Assembly: GCF_000014065.1 (NCBI RefSeq)
Contig: NC_008043.1
Location: forward strand, 510,001-574,000
DNA length: 64,000 nucleotides
From: Ruegeria sp. TM1040
GTDB lineage: Bacteria; Pseudomonadota; Alphaproteobacteria; Rhodobacterales; Rhodobacteraceae
Direction of reading: 5' to 3'
Each line of letters starts with the position of its first letter. Position 1 is the first letter of the stretch. Under the pieces are notes generated by a model that was not told the origin of the DNA, ran no database searches, and saw only the letters and a program-made list of their open reading frames with translations. Positions 17,799-28,192 of the stretch are shown here, in pieces. A program made the position numbers and the translations under genes.

Positions 17799-20700
17799 TG
17801 CGCCTCAAACGTCTGTCACTGGATCGGTTTGGCCATTTCACCGATCAACAGTTCGATTTTGGCTCTGCCCACGATGGGCATGACTTTCATATCATCTACG
17901 GGCGCAACGAAGCCGGTAAGACCACCACGATGGAAGCCGTCCTGCGGCTGTTTTACGGCTTTCCAACGCGCGAGGCCTACGCGTTTCGCCATCCGCGCAA
18001 CAATCTACAGATCTCTGCGACGCTCGATTTCAATGGTGAGCTGCGCCAGTTCACCCGCCTGCCCACGCGCAGTGGCGCGCTGGTGGATGAGAGCGGCACC
18101 CCACTGCCGGAGGCTGCGCTTTCGGCGCATCTCGCCGGGCTTTCGGAACCGGATTACCGCCGTCTTCTGTGTCTGGATGACGAGACGATTGAACGCGGCG
18201 GCGAAGAGATCGCCAATGCTCAGGGCGATATTGGCCGGCTGCTGTTCTCGGCCGCGGCGGGGGTTGCGGATCTGAGCCAGGTGCTTGATGGCGTGCGCAG
18301 CCGGGCCGATGAGATTTGGAAGAAACGCGCCCGCAACACGCGGATGCGCGAGCTGAAACGCGCGCTTGAGGAGCTCGACAAGGAGATCAAGGCCCGCGAT
18401 GTCTCTGCAAACGCGTGGAAATCCCTCAAGCGGGATCTCACCAAGGCGCAACAGGCTGAAGAAGACGCGCGGACGCGTCGCGATGATCTCAATACAACCC
18501 GGGCCCGGACCGAGGCCGAACGGCGCGCCGTGCCGCTTCTTGCAGAACTTCAGGAGTTGGAACAGGCGCTTGCGCCCTTTGCGGATTTTCCCGCACAGCT
18601 GGATTTCAACCCCGAGCGGCTCGTCGAGTTGCGCAGCGATTTAGGCAGCGCCACGCAGAACATCGCGCGCCTCAGCGACGAACTTCAGACCCTTGAGGAG
18701 GAGCAAGCGGCGCTTGTATTGGATCCCGCACTTGAGGCGCTTCCTGCGGCACTCGAGGCGCTTGAGGATCTGAGTGCCCGCCACCGCACCGCTGCGCTTG
18801 ATCTGGATCGGCGCAAGGCCGAGCAGCAGGAGGCGCTCGAGACAATGCGGCAGGCCGCCCGCGACCTTGGTCTCGTCGCAGAGAACGCCGACCTTGCGGC
18901 CTTGGTTCTTTCCGGCGCTGATATCACCGCGCTTCAGGACGCAAGAGAGCAACTTCGCGCGGCCATCACCCACGAAGGTCTAGAAGCGCGCGAGGTCGAG
19001 GATCTCGAGGAGCGCCTGCGCGTAGCGCAGGATGCTGTGCACGATTGTGCGCCGCTCGCTGCAGAGGCCGGGCAGTTGCAAGAGCTGCTCTTGAATTTTG
19101 ATGCAGAGCGGCTGGCGACGGCCCATGCAGCGGCAGCGGAGGCGATCACAGCCGCCCAATCCCGGGCCGCCCGCAGCCTGGCAGCGCTGTCTGTGCGCCA
19201 CGTGACTTTTGATACCCTGCCGCATTGCCCGAGCAGCTTGCGTCAGGCGCAGGAGCACGCGGATCGTGACGCAGCGCTGGTTCAGGACCTGCGCCGGGCG
19301 ACTGAGACGCGCAATCAGCATAAGGAGGACGCCAGCGCCCGCGCCGCGCAGGCAAAGGCCCTTGAACGCGCTGCAAATGTGGTCTCCGACAGTGAGGCCG
19401 AGGCCTTGCGCACCAAACGCGACGCACTCTGGGCCGTGCATGTAGACAGTTTGGATGCCGAGAGCGCCGCCACGTTCCACGAAGCGCTGAGCCGCCACGA
19501 CACCGCTGCTGACGCGCGACTGACCCAATCGCGAGAACTGGCGCAGCTGCGAGAGATTGCGCAATCAGAGGCTGCGTCGAAGGCCCGCGCCGCAGAGGCC
19601 GCCACCCGGATCACTGCGCTAGAAGAACAGCGCGATGCCATTGCGGCAGAGGTCAACGCCGCTGCCACCCAGCTTGGCCTTGCGCCGCTTTCCCCGGCAG
19701 AGTGGCGCGATTGGGTTGAGCGTCATGAAACCGCGCGCGCGGATGCCGAGGCGCTTCGGGACACCAAGGACAGCCATTCGGCCACCTTTGCGCGGGCGCA
19801 GGCGTTGATGGACGCCCTTGCAGAACGTGTACCGTCTCTTCCGGCTGATCTTGATCCGGCCCTTGCACAGGCGCGCCGGATGGCAGAGGCGGCGCGCCAG
19901 ACCTCCGAGGCGCGCGGCGCCGCAGAAAAGCTCTTGCGGCAGGTGGAGCGCGACCTGAATCGGCGACAGGATCGCCACAACGCCGCACAAGAGGCCAAGA
20001 AAAAGGCCGAGGACACATGGCGGGCCTTGGTGCAGGAACTTCTGGCAGGGCAGGTCTCGCCAGAGTCGCTTATGGCCTCTTTGGAGCCACTGCGGGTGCT
20101 ACGCGAGCATGACAAGACCCGCAGCGCCGCCGCACGTCGGGTCCGGATGATGGAGGCGGATCAGGCGCTTTTTGCTCAAGAGGTCAACGCCTTGGCACAG
20201 CTGCACGGGGTCGGGGTCAGTTCGGACCCGGGCCAGACCTATGGCGACCTCAAATCCCTGGCCGAGACGGCCCGCATCGCGCGCGACAAGGCCGCGCGTC
20301 TGGAGCGTGCAATTGCAACGGCCACGGCAGAACGTGCGGACAACACCGCGCGGGTTGAGGCCATAGATCAGGAGCTCCGGGCGATCGCTGCGAGCTTTCC
20401 CGAGCCCCCACCTGCACAGGACATCGACACGTTGCGCCAATGCGCCGCGCAGGCCCAGAAGGTCATTGCCGACCGCGCGGCCCGCGACCGCCTGCGCCGT
20501 CAGATCCTCTCCGAGCTCGACCTGTCGGATCTGGAGTCGGCGCGCGCGCAGCTTGCCGAGACCTCGGTTGCCACGCTCAACGCGCGCCTGGAAAGCACCC
20601 TCTCCGATCTGACCCACGCCGAAGACGACCTCACGCAGGCGATCCAACAGCGGGTCAACGCAGAACATGCGCTGGCAGAGATCAACGGCGACCGCACGGC

Positions 20701-21232
20701 AGCGGCGCTGGTCGAGCAAAAAGCAACGCTGGAACTGCAGCTCGAAGAGGCCGCGCTCGAACATCTGGAGCTGTCTTTGGGGCATCACCTGGCCTCAGAC
20801 GCAATCAAGCGCTACCGCGACAGCCACCGCAGCGGCATGCTGACCGCCACGGAACAGTGTTTTGCCGATCTGACGCAGGGCGCCTATCCCGCCCTCAGCA
20901 CACAGATCTACGGCGACAGCGAGGTCCTTTTGGCGGTCGACAGAACCGGTGCCAGCAAACGGGCCGACGAGATGTCCAAAGGCACCCGGTTCCAGCTCTA
21001 TCTGGCGCTCCGGGCCGCAGCGCATGAACAACTGGTGGCGCAGGGCACCATATTGCCGTTCTTCTGCGATGACATCTTTGAGACCTTTGACGAGACCCGA
21101 ACCAGTGCGGCCTGTCAGGTGATGGAAGCCATCGGCACGCGAGGACAGGCGATCTATCTCACCCATCATCGCCATGTGGTTGAAATCGCCCAAAGCGTCT
21201 GTGCCACCCCGCCAATCATTCACGAGCTCTGA
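17798..21232 (+). CDS. YhaN-like AAA ATPase (Rad50/SbcC-type, coiled coil)
   Basis: SMC-like partner of the upstream nuclease, 1144 residues. The N-terminus MRLKRLSLDRFGHFTDQQ leads to Walker A GRNEAGKTT (35-43). The middle (about residues 190-960) is Ala/Glu/Arg/Leu-rich with heptad character, a long coiled coil. The C-terminal head has the signature region DEMSKGTRFQLYLALR and Walker B LPFFCDDIFETFD, then the His segment YLTHHRHVVEIA. A zinc-hook CxxC is not evident in the coiled coil, which sets it apart from canonical Rad50. It is one base-overlap coupled to the nuclease gene. Confidence 0.88.
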   Translation: MRLKRLSLDRFGHFTDQQFDFGSAHDGHDFHIIYGRNEAGKTTTMEAVLRLFYGFPTREAYAFRHPRNNLQISATLDFNGELRQFTRLPTRSGALVDESGTPLPEAALSAHLAGLSEPDYRRLLCLDDETIERGGEEIANAQGDIGRLLFSAAAGVADLSQVLDGVRSRADEIWKKRARNTRMRELKRALEELDKEIKARDVSANAWKSLKRDLTKAQQAEEDARTRRDDLNTTRARTEAERRAVPLLAELQELEQALAPFADFPAQLDFNPERLVELRSDLGSATQNIARLSDELQTLEEEQAALVLDPALEALPAALEALEDLSARHRTAALDLDRRKAEQQEALETMRQAARDLGLVAENADLAALVLSGADITALQDAREQLRAAITHEGLEAREVEDLEERLRVAQDAVHDCAPLAAEAGQLQELLLNFDAERLATAHAAAAEAITAAQSRAARSLAALSVRHVTFDTLPHCPSSLRQAQEHADRDAALVQDLRRATETRNQHKEDASARAAQAKALERAANVVSDSEAEALRTKRDALWAVHVDSLDAESAATFHEALSRHDTAADARLTQSRELAQLREIAQSEAASKARAAEAATRITALEEQRDAIAAEVNAAATQLGLAPLSPAEWRDWVERHETARADAEALRDTKDSHSATFARAQALMDALAERVPSLPADLDPALAQARRMAEAARQTSEARGAAEKLLRQVERDLNRRQDRHNAAQEAKKKAEDTWRALVQELLAGQVSPESLMASLEPLRVLREHDKTRSAAARRVRMMEADQALFAQEVNALAQLHGVGVSSDPGQTYGDLKSLAETARIARDKAARLERAIATATAERADNTARVEAIDQELRAIAASFPEPPPAQDIDTLRQCAAQAQKVIADRAARDRLRRQILSELDLSDLESARAQLAETSVATLNARLESTLSDLTHAEDDLTQAIQQRVNAEHALAEINGDRTAAALVEQKATLELQLEEAALEHLELSLGHHLASDAIKRYRDSHRSGMLTATEQCFADLTQGAYPALSTQIYGDSEVLLAVDRTGASKRADEMSKGTRFQLYLALRAAAHEQLVAQGTILPFFCDDIFETFDETRTSAACQVMEAIGTRGQAIYLTHHRHVVEIAQSVCATPPIIHEL

Positions 21233-21292
21233 TTGTACCAGAGCGCGCGGAATCATTTGCCGACAGGGCGGGTTTTGTTCTAGACGCGGGCC

Positions 21293-22558
21293 ATGGATCA
21301 TTTTCTCTATCGCGATGGCGCTTTGTACGCCGAAGATGTCCCCGTAGCCGAGATTGCCGCTACGGTGGGCACGCCGTTCTACGTCTACTCCACCGCGACG
21401 CTCCTGCGCCATTTCCGTCTCTTTGACGAGGCGCTTGAGGGCACCGACCATCTGGTTTGTTACGCGATGAAGGCCGCCTCCAATCAGGCGATCCTAAAGA
21501 CACTCGCGGCGGCGGGCGCAGGCATGGATGTGGTGAGCGAAGGCGAATACCGCCGCGCCAAGGCCGCAGGCGTGCCGGGCGACAAGATCGTGTTTTCCGG
21601 TGTCGGCAAGACCGCCGAAGAGATCCGCACCGCGCTCACCGGGGGCATTCGCCAGTTCAACGTCGAATCCGAGCCCGAGATGGACGTGATCAATGCCGTT
21701 GCGCTCGAGCTTGGTGTCACCGCGCCGATCACCGTGCGGGTGAACCCGGATGTGGATGCAAAGACCCACGCCAAGATCGCGACCGGTAAATCCGAGAACA
21801 AATTCGGCATCCCCATCGCCAAGGCGCGCGCGGTCTATGCCCATGCCGCCAGCCTGCCGGGCCTTGAGGTGATCGGGATCGATGTTCACATCGGCTCGCA
21901 ACTCACGGATCTTGAGCCCTTCCGCCTTGCCTATCAAAAGGTTGCGGAGCTGACACAGGCTCTGCGCGCGGACGGTCACGATATTCGCCGCCTTGATCTT
22001 GGGGGCGGTCTGGGCATCCCCTATACCCGCTCCAATGAGGCCCCGCCGCTGCCGGTGGAATATGGCCAGATGATCAAGGAAGAGCTCGGTCATCTGGGCT
22101 GCGAAATCGAGATCGAACCGGGCCGTCTGGTGGCGGGCAATGCGGGGCTGATGGTCTCTAAGGTGATCTACATCAAAGAGGGCGAAGGCCGCGATTTCCT
22201 GATCCTCGACGGGGCCATGAACGACCTCATCCGCCCAGCGATGTATGAGGCCCATCACGACATCATCCCCGTGGTGGAACCGACCCCCGGTCTCGAACCG
22301 CAACCCTATGACATCGTGGGCCCGGTCTGCGAAAGCGGCGACACCTTTGCCAAACAACGCCTGATGCCGCCGCTTGCTGCGGGGGATCTGGTGGCGTTTC
22401 GCAGTGCCGGGGCTTATGGCGCGGTGATGTCCAGCGAATACAACTCGCGCCCCCTCATCCCCGAGGTGCTGGTCCACGGCGATCAATTTGCAGTCATCCG
22501 GCAGCGTCCGACCTTTGACGAGATGATAAATCGCGATACCATCCCAGAGTGGCTGTAA
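21293..22558 (+). CDS. lysA: diaminopimelate decarboxylase
   Basis: Last step of lysine biosynthesis, meso-diaminopimelate to L-lysine, PLP-dependent. It has 421 residues, the family length. The PLP-lysine segment VCYAMKAASN, GIDVHIGSQ, the GGGLGIPY loop, EPGRLVAGNAG and the active-site CESGDTF are present. ATG at 21293 gives MDHFLYRDGALYAEDVPV, the usual family start. Sixty bases separate it from the ATPase gene, so it may have its own promoter there. It is followed by the TIGR02302 gene, as in other Rhodobacterales. Confidence 0.96.
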   Translation: MDHFLYRDGALYAEDVPVAEIAATVGTPFYVYSTATLLRHFRLFDEALEGTDHLVCYAMKAASNQAILKTLAAAGAGMDVVSEGEYRRAKAAGVPGDKIVFSGVGKTAEEIRTALTGGIRQFNVESEPEMDVINAVALELGVTAPITVRVNPDVDAKTHAKIATGKSENKFGIPIAKARAVYAHAASLPGLEVIGIDVHIGSQLTDLEPFRLAYQKVAELTQALRADGHDIRRLDLGGGLGIPYTRSNEAPPLPVEYGQMIKEELGHLGCEIEIEPGRLVAGNAGLMVSKVIYIKEGEGRDFLILDGAMNDLIRPAMYEAHHDIIPVVEPTPGLEPQPYDIVGPVCESGDTFAKQRLMPPLAAGDLVAFRSAGAYGAVMSSEYNSRPLIPEVLVHGDQFAVIRQRPTFDEMINRDTIPEWL

Positions 22559-22651
22559 CGCTCTGGGCTGCGCGCCCTGCCTGATCCGACGGGATCATCT
22601 CTGGCGGGCGCGGATCGCTTGGGCGTGGGCCGGCACCCAAGGCGGAGCGGT

Positions 22652-25303
22652 ATGAGCGAGCAGAAAACCCCCGACGGACCCGACCACCACCCGGTTGAAG
22701 CAGCGCTGAGGCAGCTGGCGCCCCTGCGGCGTGCGCTGTTGCTGACGCGCGCGGGCATGGTGGCTGAACGTCTCTGGCGCAGTTTCTGGCCTTTGGCGAC
22801 GGTGCTGCTTCTGGCCGCCGGTTTGGTGCTTCTGGGGATTTTCGACTGGGTCGTTCTCGAGGTCGCCTGGGGCGGTGCGGTGCTGGTGGTGCTGGGCGCG
22901 GTCGCTGCTACCGTCTGGGGCGTTATGCTGTTTCGCTGGCCAAAGCCGCATGAGGCCGTGGCCCGCCTTGACGAAACCCTGCCCGGACGCCCGATTGCAG
23001 CGATTCTGGATCATCAGGTGTCTGGGGCCGAGGATGCCGCGTCCGTCGCGCTCTGGCAGGCGCATCAGGCCCGGATGGCAGCCCGCGCCGCCGAGGCCGA
23101 AGCGCCGGCCCCCAATCTGCGTATTGCTGACCGCGATCCCTATGCGTTGCGTTATGTGGCGCTTCTGGTGCTGGTCACGGGGCTGTTGTTCGGCACCGCC
23201 TGGCGCGCAGGCAGGGTCGCCGAACTCATGCCCGGCGGTGGCAATGCGGGTCTGAATGGCCCGACCTGGGAGGGCTGGGTCGAGCCGCCGCGCTACACCG
23301 GCCTGCCGACGCTCTATTTGGGGGATCTTACCGAAGATACCCTGCGCATACCGCAAAACAGCCGCGTCACCCTACGGTTCTATGGCGATGTGGGCGATCT
23401 GACGCTGGCAGAGACCGTCTCTGGCCGCACCGGAGAGCTGCCCTCTGCCTCCGCGCCGGAGCAGAATTTCACCGTGACCGAGGCTGGGGATCTCACCATT
23501 GATGGTGCTGGCGGTCGCAGTTGGCGCGTGGAGGTGATCCGCGATGCCCCACCGCTTGTCTCTCTCGCAGGAGAGCCGGATCTGTCGGCGGATGGCACGC
23601 TGACCTTGCCGTTTAATGCCTCGGACGACTACGGCGTCGTGGGCGGCACGGTGACGATTTCCCTCGACGGGGCCGCATTGGACCGCCGCTATGGGCTGGC
23701 AACCGCGCCGGATGCCCGCGATCCCATCACGCTGCCTTTGCCGCTCTCTCTGACCGGCGATCGTCGCCTCTTCAGCGAAGTGCTCGAGGAAGAATTCTCC
23801 GCTCATCCCTGGGCCAACCTGCCGGTGATCTACAGCCTGCGTGCCGAGGATGCGGCGGGCCAACAGAGCGTTGCAGCCACCTTGCACGGCCCTTTGACCG
23901 CTCGGCGCTTCTTTGACCCGATGGCGGCGGCTTTGGTCGAGCAACGGCGCGATCTCCTCTGGGCGCGCGCCAACGGGCCACGAGTCGCAAAAATCCTGCG
24001 CACCCTCAGCCACCGCCCCGAAGAGCTCTTCTCGGACATGGGCAACTACCTGCAATTGCGCACGATTTTGAAGCGATTGGAGCGGTATAGCGCACATGGC
24101 CTGAGCCCCGTTCACCAGGACGAGATTGCAAGCGCGCTCTGGGCCCTGGCGTTGCAGCTGGAGGAGGGCGATGTCGGCGATGCGCTGGAACGGATGCGGC
24201 AGGCGCAGGAACGGCTGAGCCAGGCCATGCGCGACGGCGCCAGTGATGAGGAAATCGCCCGCCTGATGCAGGAGTTGCGAGAGGCCACCGACGACTACAT
24301 GCGCCAGCTGTCGCGACAGGCGCAGCAGCAGGATGGAGACCAGGAGGGCGGCGAGAGCAGCGACAATGCGATCCAGCTCAGCCAGCAGGACTTGCAGGCC
24401 ATGATGGACCGCATCCAGGAGCTGATGGAACAGGGCCGCATGGCCGAAGCCGAACAGGCCCTTCGGGAGTTCCAGCAGATGATGGAAAACATGCAGGTCA
24501 CACAGGGTCAGCCCGGTCAGGGCGACAGCCCCGGCCAGCAGGCCATGGACGGTTTGGCGGATACCTTGCGCGAACAGCAAGGCCTGTCGGATCAGGCCTT
24601 CCGAGACCTGCAAGAACAGTTCAACCCCAACGCCCAGCGGGGCGAAAGCCAGGGCAATGAGGGCCGGGACGGCGGCCTTGGCCGTGGACAGAGCCATCAG
24701 GGCGGCGGCGCAGGCGGTCAGGACGACGGCCCCCAGGGCGAAGGCGGTCAAAACGAAGGCCGAGAGGCCGAGGGCGGCCAATCTCCAAGCGGGGGACAGG
24801 GCAACGGCGCGGGCGATCTTGCGCAACGTCAGCAGGCCCTGCGTGACGAGCTGCAACGCCAGCGCGATGGCCTGCCTCTTGGCGGACCCGAGGGCGAGGC
24901 TGCACGGGACTCGCTCGATCAGGCCGGGCGCGCCATGGAAGGTGCCGAAGAGGCGCTGCGCGAGGGCGATTACGCCGAAGCCATTGACCGCCAGTCCGAG
25001 GCCATGGAAGCCCTGCGCGACGGTATGCGCGCCTTGGGCGAGGCCATGGCAGAGCAGCAACAGCAAGGCCAGCAACCGGGCGGCCAGCAAGGACAGAGCA
25101 CCCGTCAGGGCAATGCGCTCGACCCGCTGGGCCGGGACCGGGGCGGGCAGGGCAGCGACTTCTTTAGCCGTGACAGCATTGGCGAGGGGCAGGCCTATCG
25201 CCGGGCTTGGGATCTTCTGGAAGAAATCCGACGCCGCGCTGGAGAGCGTGAGCGCAGCGAAAGCGAGCGCAACTACCTGCAACGTCTGCTGGATCGCTTC
25301 TGA
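22652..25303 (+). CDS. TIGR02302/DUF4175 family membrane protein
   Basis: A large membrane-anchored protein of unknown function, 883 residues from ATG at 22652 (after GGCGGAG). It has two hydrophobic segments at about residues 45-95 (LATVLLLAAGLVLLGIFDWV, then VVLGAVAATVWGVML) and another near 160-180. A beta-rich periplasmic part follows. The C-terminal third is very rich in Gln, Gly and Glu (blocks of QQQ and GGQ) and partly coiled coil. It is conserved next to lysA in alphaproteobacteria. The low-complexity region makes the opposite strand open for over 600 codons, but that frame is not a gene. Confidence 0.85.
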   Translation: MSEQKTPDGPDHHPVEAALRQLAPLRRALLLTRAGMVAERLWRSFWPLATVLLLAAGLVLLGIFDWVVLEVAWGGAVLVVLGAVAATVWGVMLFRWPKPHEAVARLDETLPGRPIAAILDHQVSGAEDAASVALWQAHQARMAARAAEAEAPAPNLRIADRDPYALRYVALLVLVTGLLFGTAWRAGRVAELMPGGGNAGLNGPTWEGWVEPPRYTGLPTLYLGDLTEDTLRIPQNSRVTLRFYGDVGDLTLAETVSGRTGELPSASAPEQNFTVTEAGDLTIDGAGGRSWRVEVIRDAPPLVSLAGEPDLSADGTLTLPFNASDDYGVVGGTVTISLDGAALDRRYGLATAPDARDPITLPLPLSLTGDRRLFSEVLEEEFSAHPWANLPVIYSLRAEDAAGQQSVAATLHGPLTARRFFDPMAAALVEQRRDLLWARANGPRVAKILRTLSHRPEELFSDMGNYLQLRTILKRLERYSAHGLSPVHQDEIASALWALALQLEEGDVGDALERMRQAQERLSQAMRDGASDEEIARLMQELREATDDYMRQLSRQAQQQDGDQEGGESSDNAIQLSQQDLQAMMDRIQELMEQGRMAEAEQALREFQQMMENMQVTQGQPGQGDSPGQQAMDGLADTLREQQGLSDQAFRDLQEQFNPNAQRGESQGNEGRDGGLGRGQSHQGGGAGGQDDGPQGEGGQNEGREAEGGQSPSGGQGNGAGDLAQRQQALRDELQRQRDGLPLGGPEGEAARDSLDQAGRAMEGAEEALREGDYAEAIDRQSEAMEALRDGMRALGEAMAEQQQQGQQPGGQQGQSTRQGNALDPLGRDRGGQGSDFFSRDSIGEGQAYRRAWDLLEEIRRRAGERERSESERNYLQRLLDRF

Positions 25304-25484
25304 TCGGCACAGCCGGTAACGGCAAAGCGCGTCGCGCCACGCTTGCCATCTGCCCGGTCACGATCACCGCCGCCGTTGCGCCGCAGCCTGTGGGACCTGT
25401 GGGACATGGGCGCCGGATGCGTCGTGGAGTCGGTAAGCAGCCCCGAGCTAAGCCGAGCTAAACGGTGAACCGACCAGACGGCTG

Positions 25485-26399
25485 TTATTCTGCTGCCAGC
25501 GCCTGTGCTTGCGCATCAAGCCAGAGCCGCCACTGATCGACCCAGGCCACATAGGAGCTGAGGTAAGGATCAGCTTGCGGCAGGCTCTCCGCAATCATTG
25601 CGGCATTGCTGTAAACCAGAATAGCCAGCGCCATCAGTAGGATCACCAACAGAAATCCGCGCGAAAATCCGCGTTTGCGCGCAGGTGGCGCGGGGGCATC
25701 CGCAGGCGGTGGCGTCGCGGGTTTGGTTTCCCCCGGCGCATTGGTGGCTACATCCTCAATATTCGGCAACAACCCTCTGCGCGATCCCGGCTGCGGGTCT
25801 AGGCGATCCCGGTCCAAAGGCGCGGCATGCGCCTGCGGGGCAGGGTCCAGGCCTTGCATCCGGGCCACCCGCTCCTCGGATTGGCGGGCCCGGCGCGCGG
25901 CTTCATCCTCAGGCAGGTCCTCAAGCCCCAATTCTGGCTGGGTTTCCAAACTGTCGCGCCCAGACCGCAGGGCTTCTTCGCGCATGGCTTCTTCGCGCAA
26001 CACGCGCGAGATCTCGGGATCGAGACGACGCTTTGCGGGCGCGGGGTCTGCTTCGGGTTCTGGCGGGGCGGCTGGCGGTGTGCCCGGTGCAGGCGCATCC
26101 GGATCTTCGTGCCAGTGCTCTTCGGCCGCTGCCGGCTCGGGCTCGGGGGCGCTTGGCCATGCGTCCTGGGGCGGCTCCTGCAGCGCGTCCTCTCGCGTGT
26201 GAGCGGCGTCGACAGAACCCGCTTCCGTTGCCGGAGGCGGGGTGGCGGCGCGGGCCTCGGCCTCTTCGGCCATCATCTGCGTGGAGGGCTGAAACCAGGT
26301 ATCACCGCAATTGGAACACTGCACATCACGCCCGTCCTGCGGGATCACATCCTCGGGCACCTCATACTGTGCGCCGCAATTGGGGCATATCAGTCTCAT
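25485..26399 (-). CDS. zinc-ribbon (MJ0042-type) membrane protein
   Basis: 304 residues. The N-terminus carries a zinc ribbon: CPNCGAQYEVPEDVIPQDG then CSNCGDTWF. A long Pro/Glu/Ala-rich disordered linker follows, then one membrane segment near residues 245-262 (GFLLVILLMALAILVYS) and a short C-terminal tail with Trp residues. Proteins of this build are common in alphaproteobacteria beside ftsE and lack a known function; a regulatory or cell-envelope role is a guess. It is transcribed away from ftsE across 225 bases. Confidence 0.85.
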   Translation of the reverse strand: MRLICPNCGAQYEVPEDVIPQDGRDVQCSNCGDTWFQPSTQMMAEEAEARAATPPPATEAGSVDAAHTREDALQEPPQDAWPSAPEPEPAAAEEHWHEDPDAPAPGTPPAAPPEPEADPAPAKRRLDPEISRVLREEAMREEALRSGRDSLETQPELGLEDLPEDEAARRARQSEERVARMQGLDPAPQAHAAPLDRDRLDPQPGSRRGLLPNIEDVATNAPGETKPATPPPADAPAPPARKRGFSRGFLLVILLMALAILVYSNAAMIAESLPQADPYLSSYVAWVDQWRLWLDAQAQALAAE

Positions 26400-26624
26400 C
26401 CGATCTCCTTGGCGGGTGCTCTGGCCGCGAAAAGGGTGAATTTCCCTCTAATCATAGTAACTTCCTGAAAGGCAAGAAAGAGCCAATCCCCGCCGAGATC
26501 CACAATGAGCACAGGGCTGGCTCTCCTGCACCATTGAAACTGCCGCAGCGGTCGTGCAAAACACCGCGACGAACGGCGGCATCGCCAACGACGACCAAAT
26601 GACACGCCGGGCTGGGATGGTACC

Positions 26625-27302
26625 GTGATCGAACTCGAAAACGTGGGCTACAACTATGGCGGAGGCGAGCTCTTCAGCGACCTTTCCGTGCAATTGGCCC
26701 CCGGCTCCTTTCATTTTCTGACCGGTCCTTCGGGGGCCGGGAAAACCACGCTGCTCAAGCTCTGCTACGGGGCGTTGACCCCGACGGCGGGGCGCGTGCG
26801 GGCGTTCAATATGGATGTCAAAGGGCTCGATCGCGATCAGATGGCCTATCTGCGCCGCCGCGTCGGTGTGGTGCATCAGGATTGCCGTTTCCTCGACCAC
26901 CTGCCGGTGGTGGAGAACATTGCCCTGCCGCTCACGGTGTCGGGGCGTGGCCTTCTGGAAGAACAGGCCAACCTGCACGAGTTGATGAACTGGGTCGGAC
27001 TTGCGGAGCGTATGGATGCGTTGCCGCCGGAACTTTCGGGCGGGGAGCGGCAGCGCGCCGCCCTTGCCCGCGCCGTGATTCTGAGCCCGGACGTCATCAT
27101 CGCGGATGAGCCCACCGGCAACGTCGATTGGGAAATGTCGCAACGGTTGCTGCGCTTGCTCGTTGAACTCAACCACATGGGCAAGACGATCCTTGTGGCG
27201 ACCCACGATCTGCCGCTTATCCGCGCGGCCAAGAACCAGGTACAGGCGCGGGTGCTCAGGATTTCCAACCGGCAACTGATCTCGGCGGGGGCAGACCTAT
27301 GA
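26625..27302 (+). CDS. ftsE: cell division ATP-binding protein FtsE
   Basis: ABC ATPase of the FtsEX complex, which links divisome status to activation of septal peptidoglycan amidases. It has 225 residues. Walker A GPSGAGKTT, signature LSGGERQR, Walker B VIIADEPTGNVD and switch ATHDLP are intact. The start is GTG at 26625 (MIELENVGYNYGGG); the ATG eight bases upstream is out of frame. It overlaps ftsX by four bases. Confidence 0.95.
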   Translation: MIELENVGYNYGGGELFSDLSVQLAPGSFHFLTGPSGAGKTTLLKLCYGALTPTAGRVRAFNMDVKGLDRDQMAYLRRRVGVVHQDCRFLDHLPVVENIALPLTVSGRGLLEEQANLHELMNWVGLAERMDALPPELSGGERQRAALARAVILSPDVIIADEPTGNVDWEMSQRLLRLLVELNHMGKTILVATHDLPLIRAAKNQVQARVLRISNRQLISAGADL

Positions 27303-28192
27303 ATGCGCTGCGCAAGCTGATTTTGGGAGATGCACAGGCGGACCGCGTGGTGCCGCCGTCTGGCTTTACCGCGCAGCTGACCCTCTTTGTGTCGGGCGCG
27401 ATGGCCTTTCTGTGTGTCTTTGCGCTGGCGCTCTCGCTTGCGTCGGGCCGGGTGGCGGATCGCTGGTCGGACGAGCTCGCCCGTGCAGCCACCCTGCGCA
27501 TCAATGCTCCGGCTGAACAGCGTGTGGCCCAGACTGAGGCCGCGCTCAGGATCCTGCGTCAGACCCCGGGTGTGGCCAATGCCCGCGCGCTGACACAGGA
27601 CGAGCAGGCGGCACTGTTGCAGCCCTGGTTCGGTGCGGGCATCCCCCTTGATACGCTGCCGGTGCCGCAATTGATCGAGGTCACGGAGGATACGCCCGGC
27701 TATGACGCGCAGGGCCTGCGTCTGAGGCTGCAGGCCGAGGTGCCCGGCGCGGTGCTTGACGACCACGCCCGCTGGCGCCGCCCGCTGGTGGAGGCCGCGA
27801 TTGCGCTGCGTCGCCTCGGGGTGGTCTCGATCCTGCTGATCGGTGGCGCCATGGCCGCGATGATCACGCTTGCGGCCAATGCGGCCCTTGCGGCCAATGC
27901 GCAGGTGATCGAGGTTCTGCGTCTCGTTGGGGCGCAGGACAGCTATATCGCGCAGGCCTTTGTGCGCCGCTTTACGCTCCGGGCGCTCTTTGGGGCCACA
28001 GTCGGCGTCGTGTTGGGGATGCTTGGCGTTTTCCTGATGCCCGAAGCCTCCGAGGAGGGCGGCTTTCTCACGGGACTTGGCTTTCAAGGCTGGCGCTGGC
28101 TCCTGCCGCTTGCTATCCCGCCACTGGCGGCGCTTGTGGCCTTTGTGGCCACCACCCGCGCGGCCCGCAAACGCCTTGGAGATCTCGCGTGA
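27299..28192 (+). CDS. ftsX: cell division protein FtsX
   Basis: Membrane partner of FtsE, 297 residues. There is one membrane segment near the N-terminus (TLFVSGAMAFLCVFALALSL), an extracytoplasmic loop of about 120 residues, then three more segments (ILLIGGAMAAMITLAANAAL, LFGATVGVVLGMLGVFL, LLPLAIPPLAALVAFV). That four-helix FtsX/MacB-like layout is typical. ATGA overlap with ftsE upstream and with plsC downstream (28189-28192) indicates one transcript. Confidence 0.93.
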   Translation: MNALRKLILGDAQADRVVPPSGFTAQLTLFVSGAMAFLCVFALALSLASGRVADRWSDELARAATLRINAPAEQRVAQTEAALRILRQTPGVANARALTQDEQAALLQPWFGAGIPLDTLPVPQLIEVTEDTPGYDAQGLRLRLQAEVPGAVLDDHARWRRPLVEAAIALRRLGVVSILLIGGAMAAMITLAANAALAANAQVIEVLRLVGAQDSYIAQAFVRRFTLRALFGATVGVVLGMLGVFLMPEASEEGGFLTGLGFQGWRWLLPLAIPPLAALVAFVATTRAARKRLGDLA

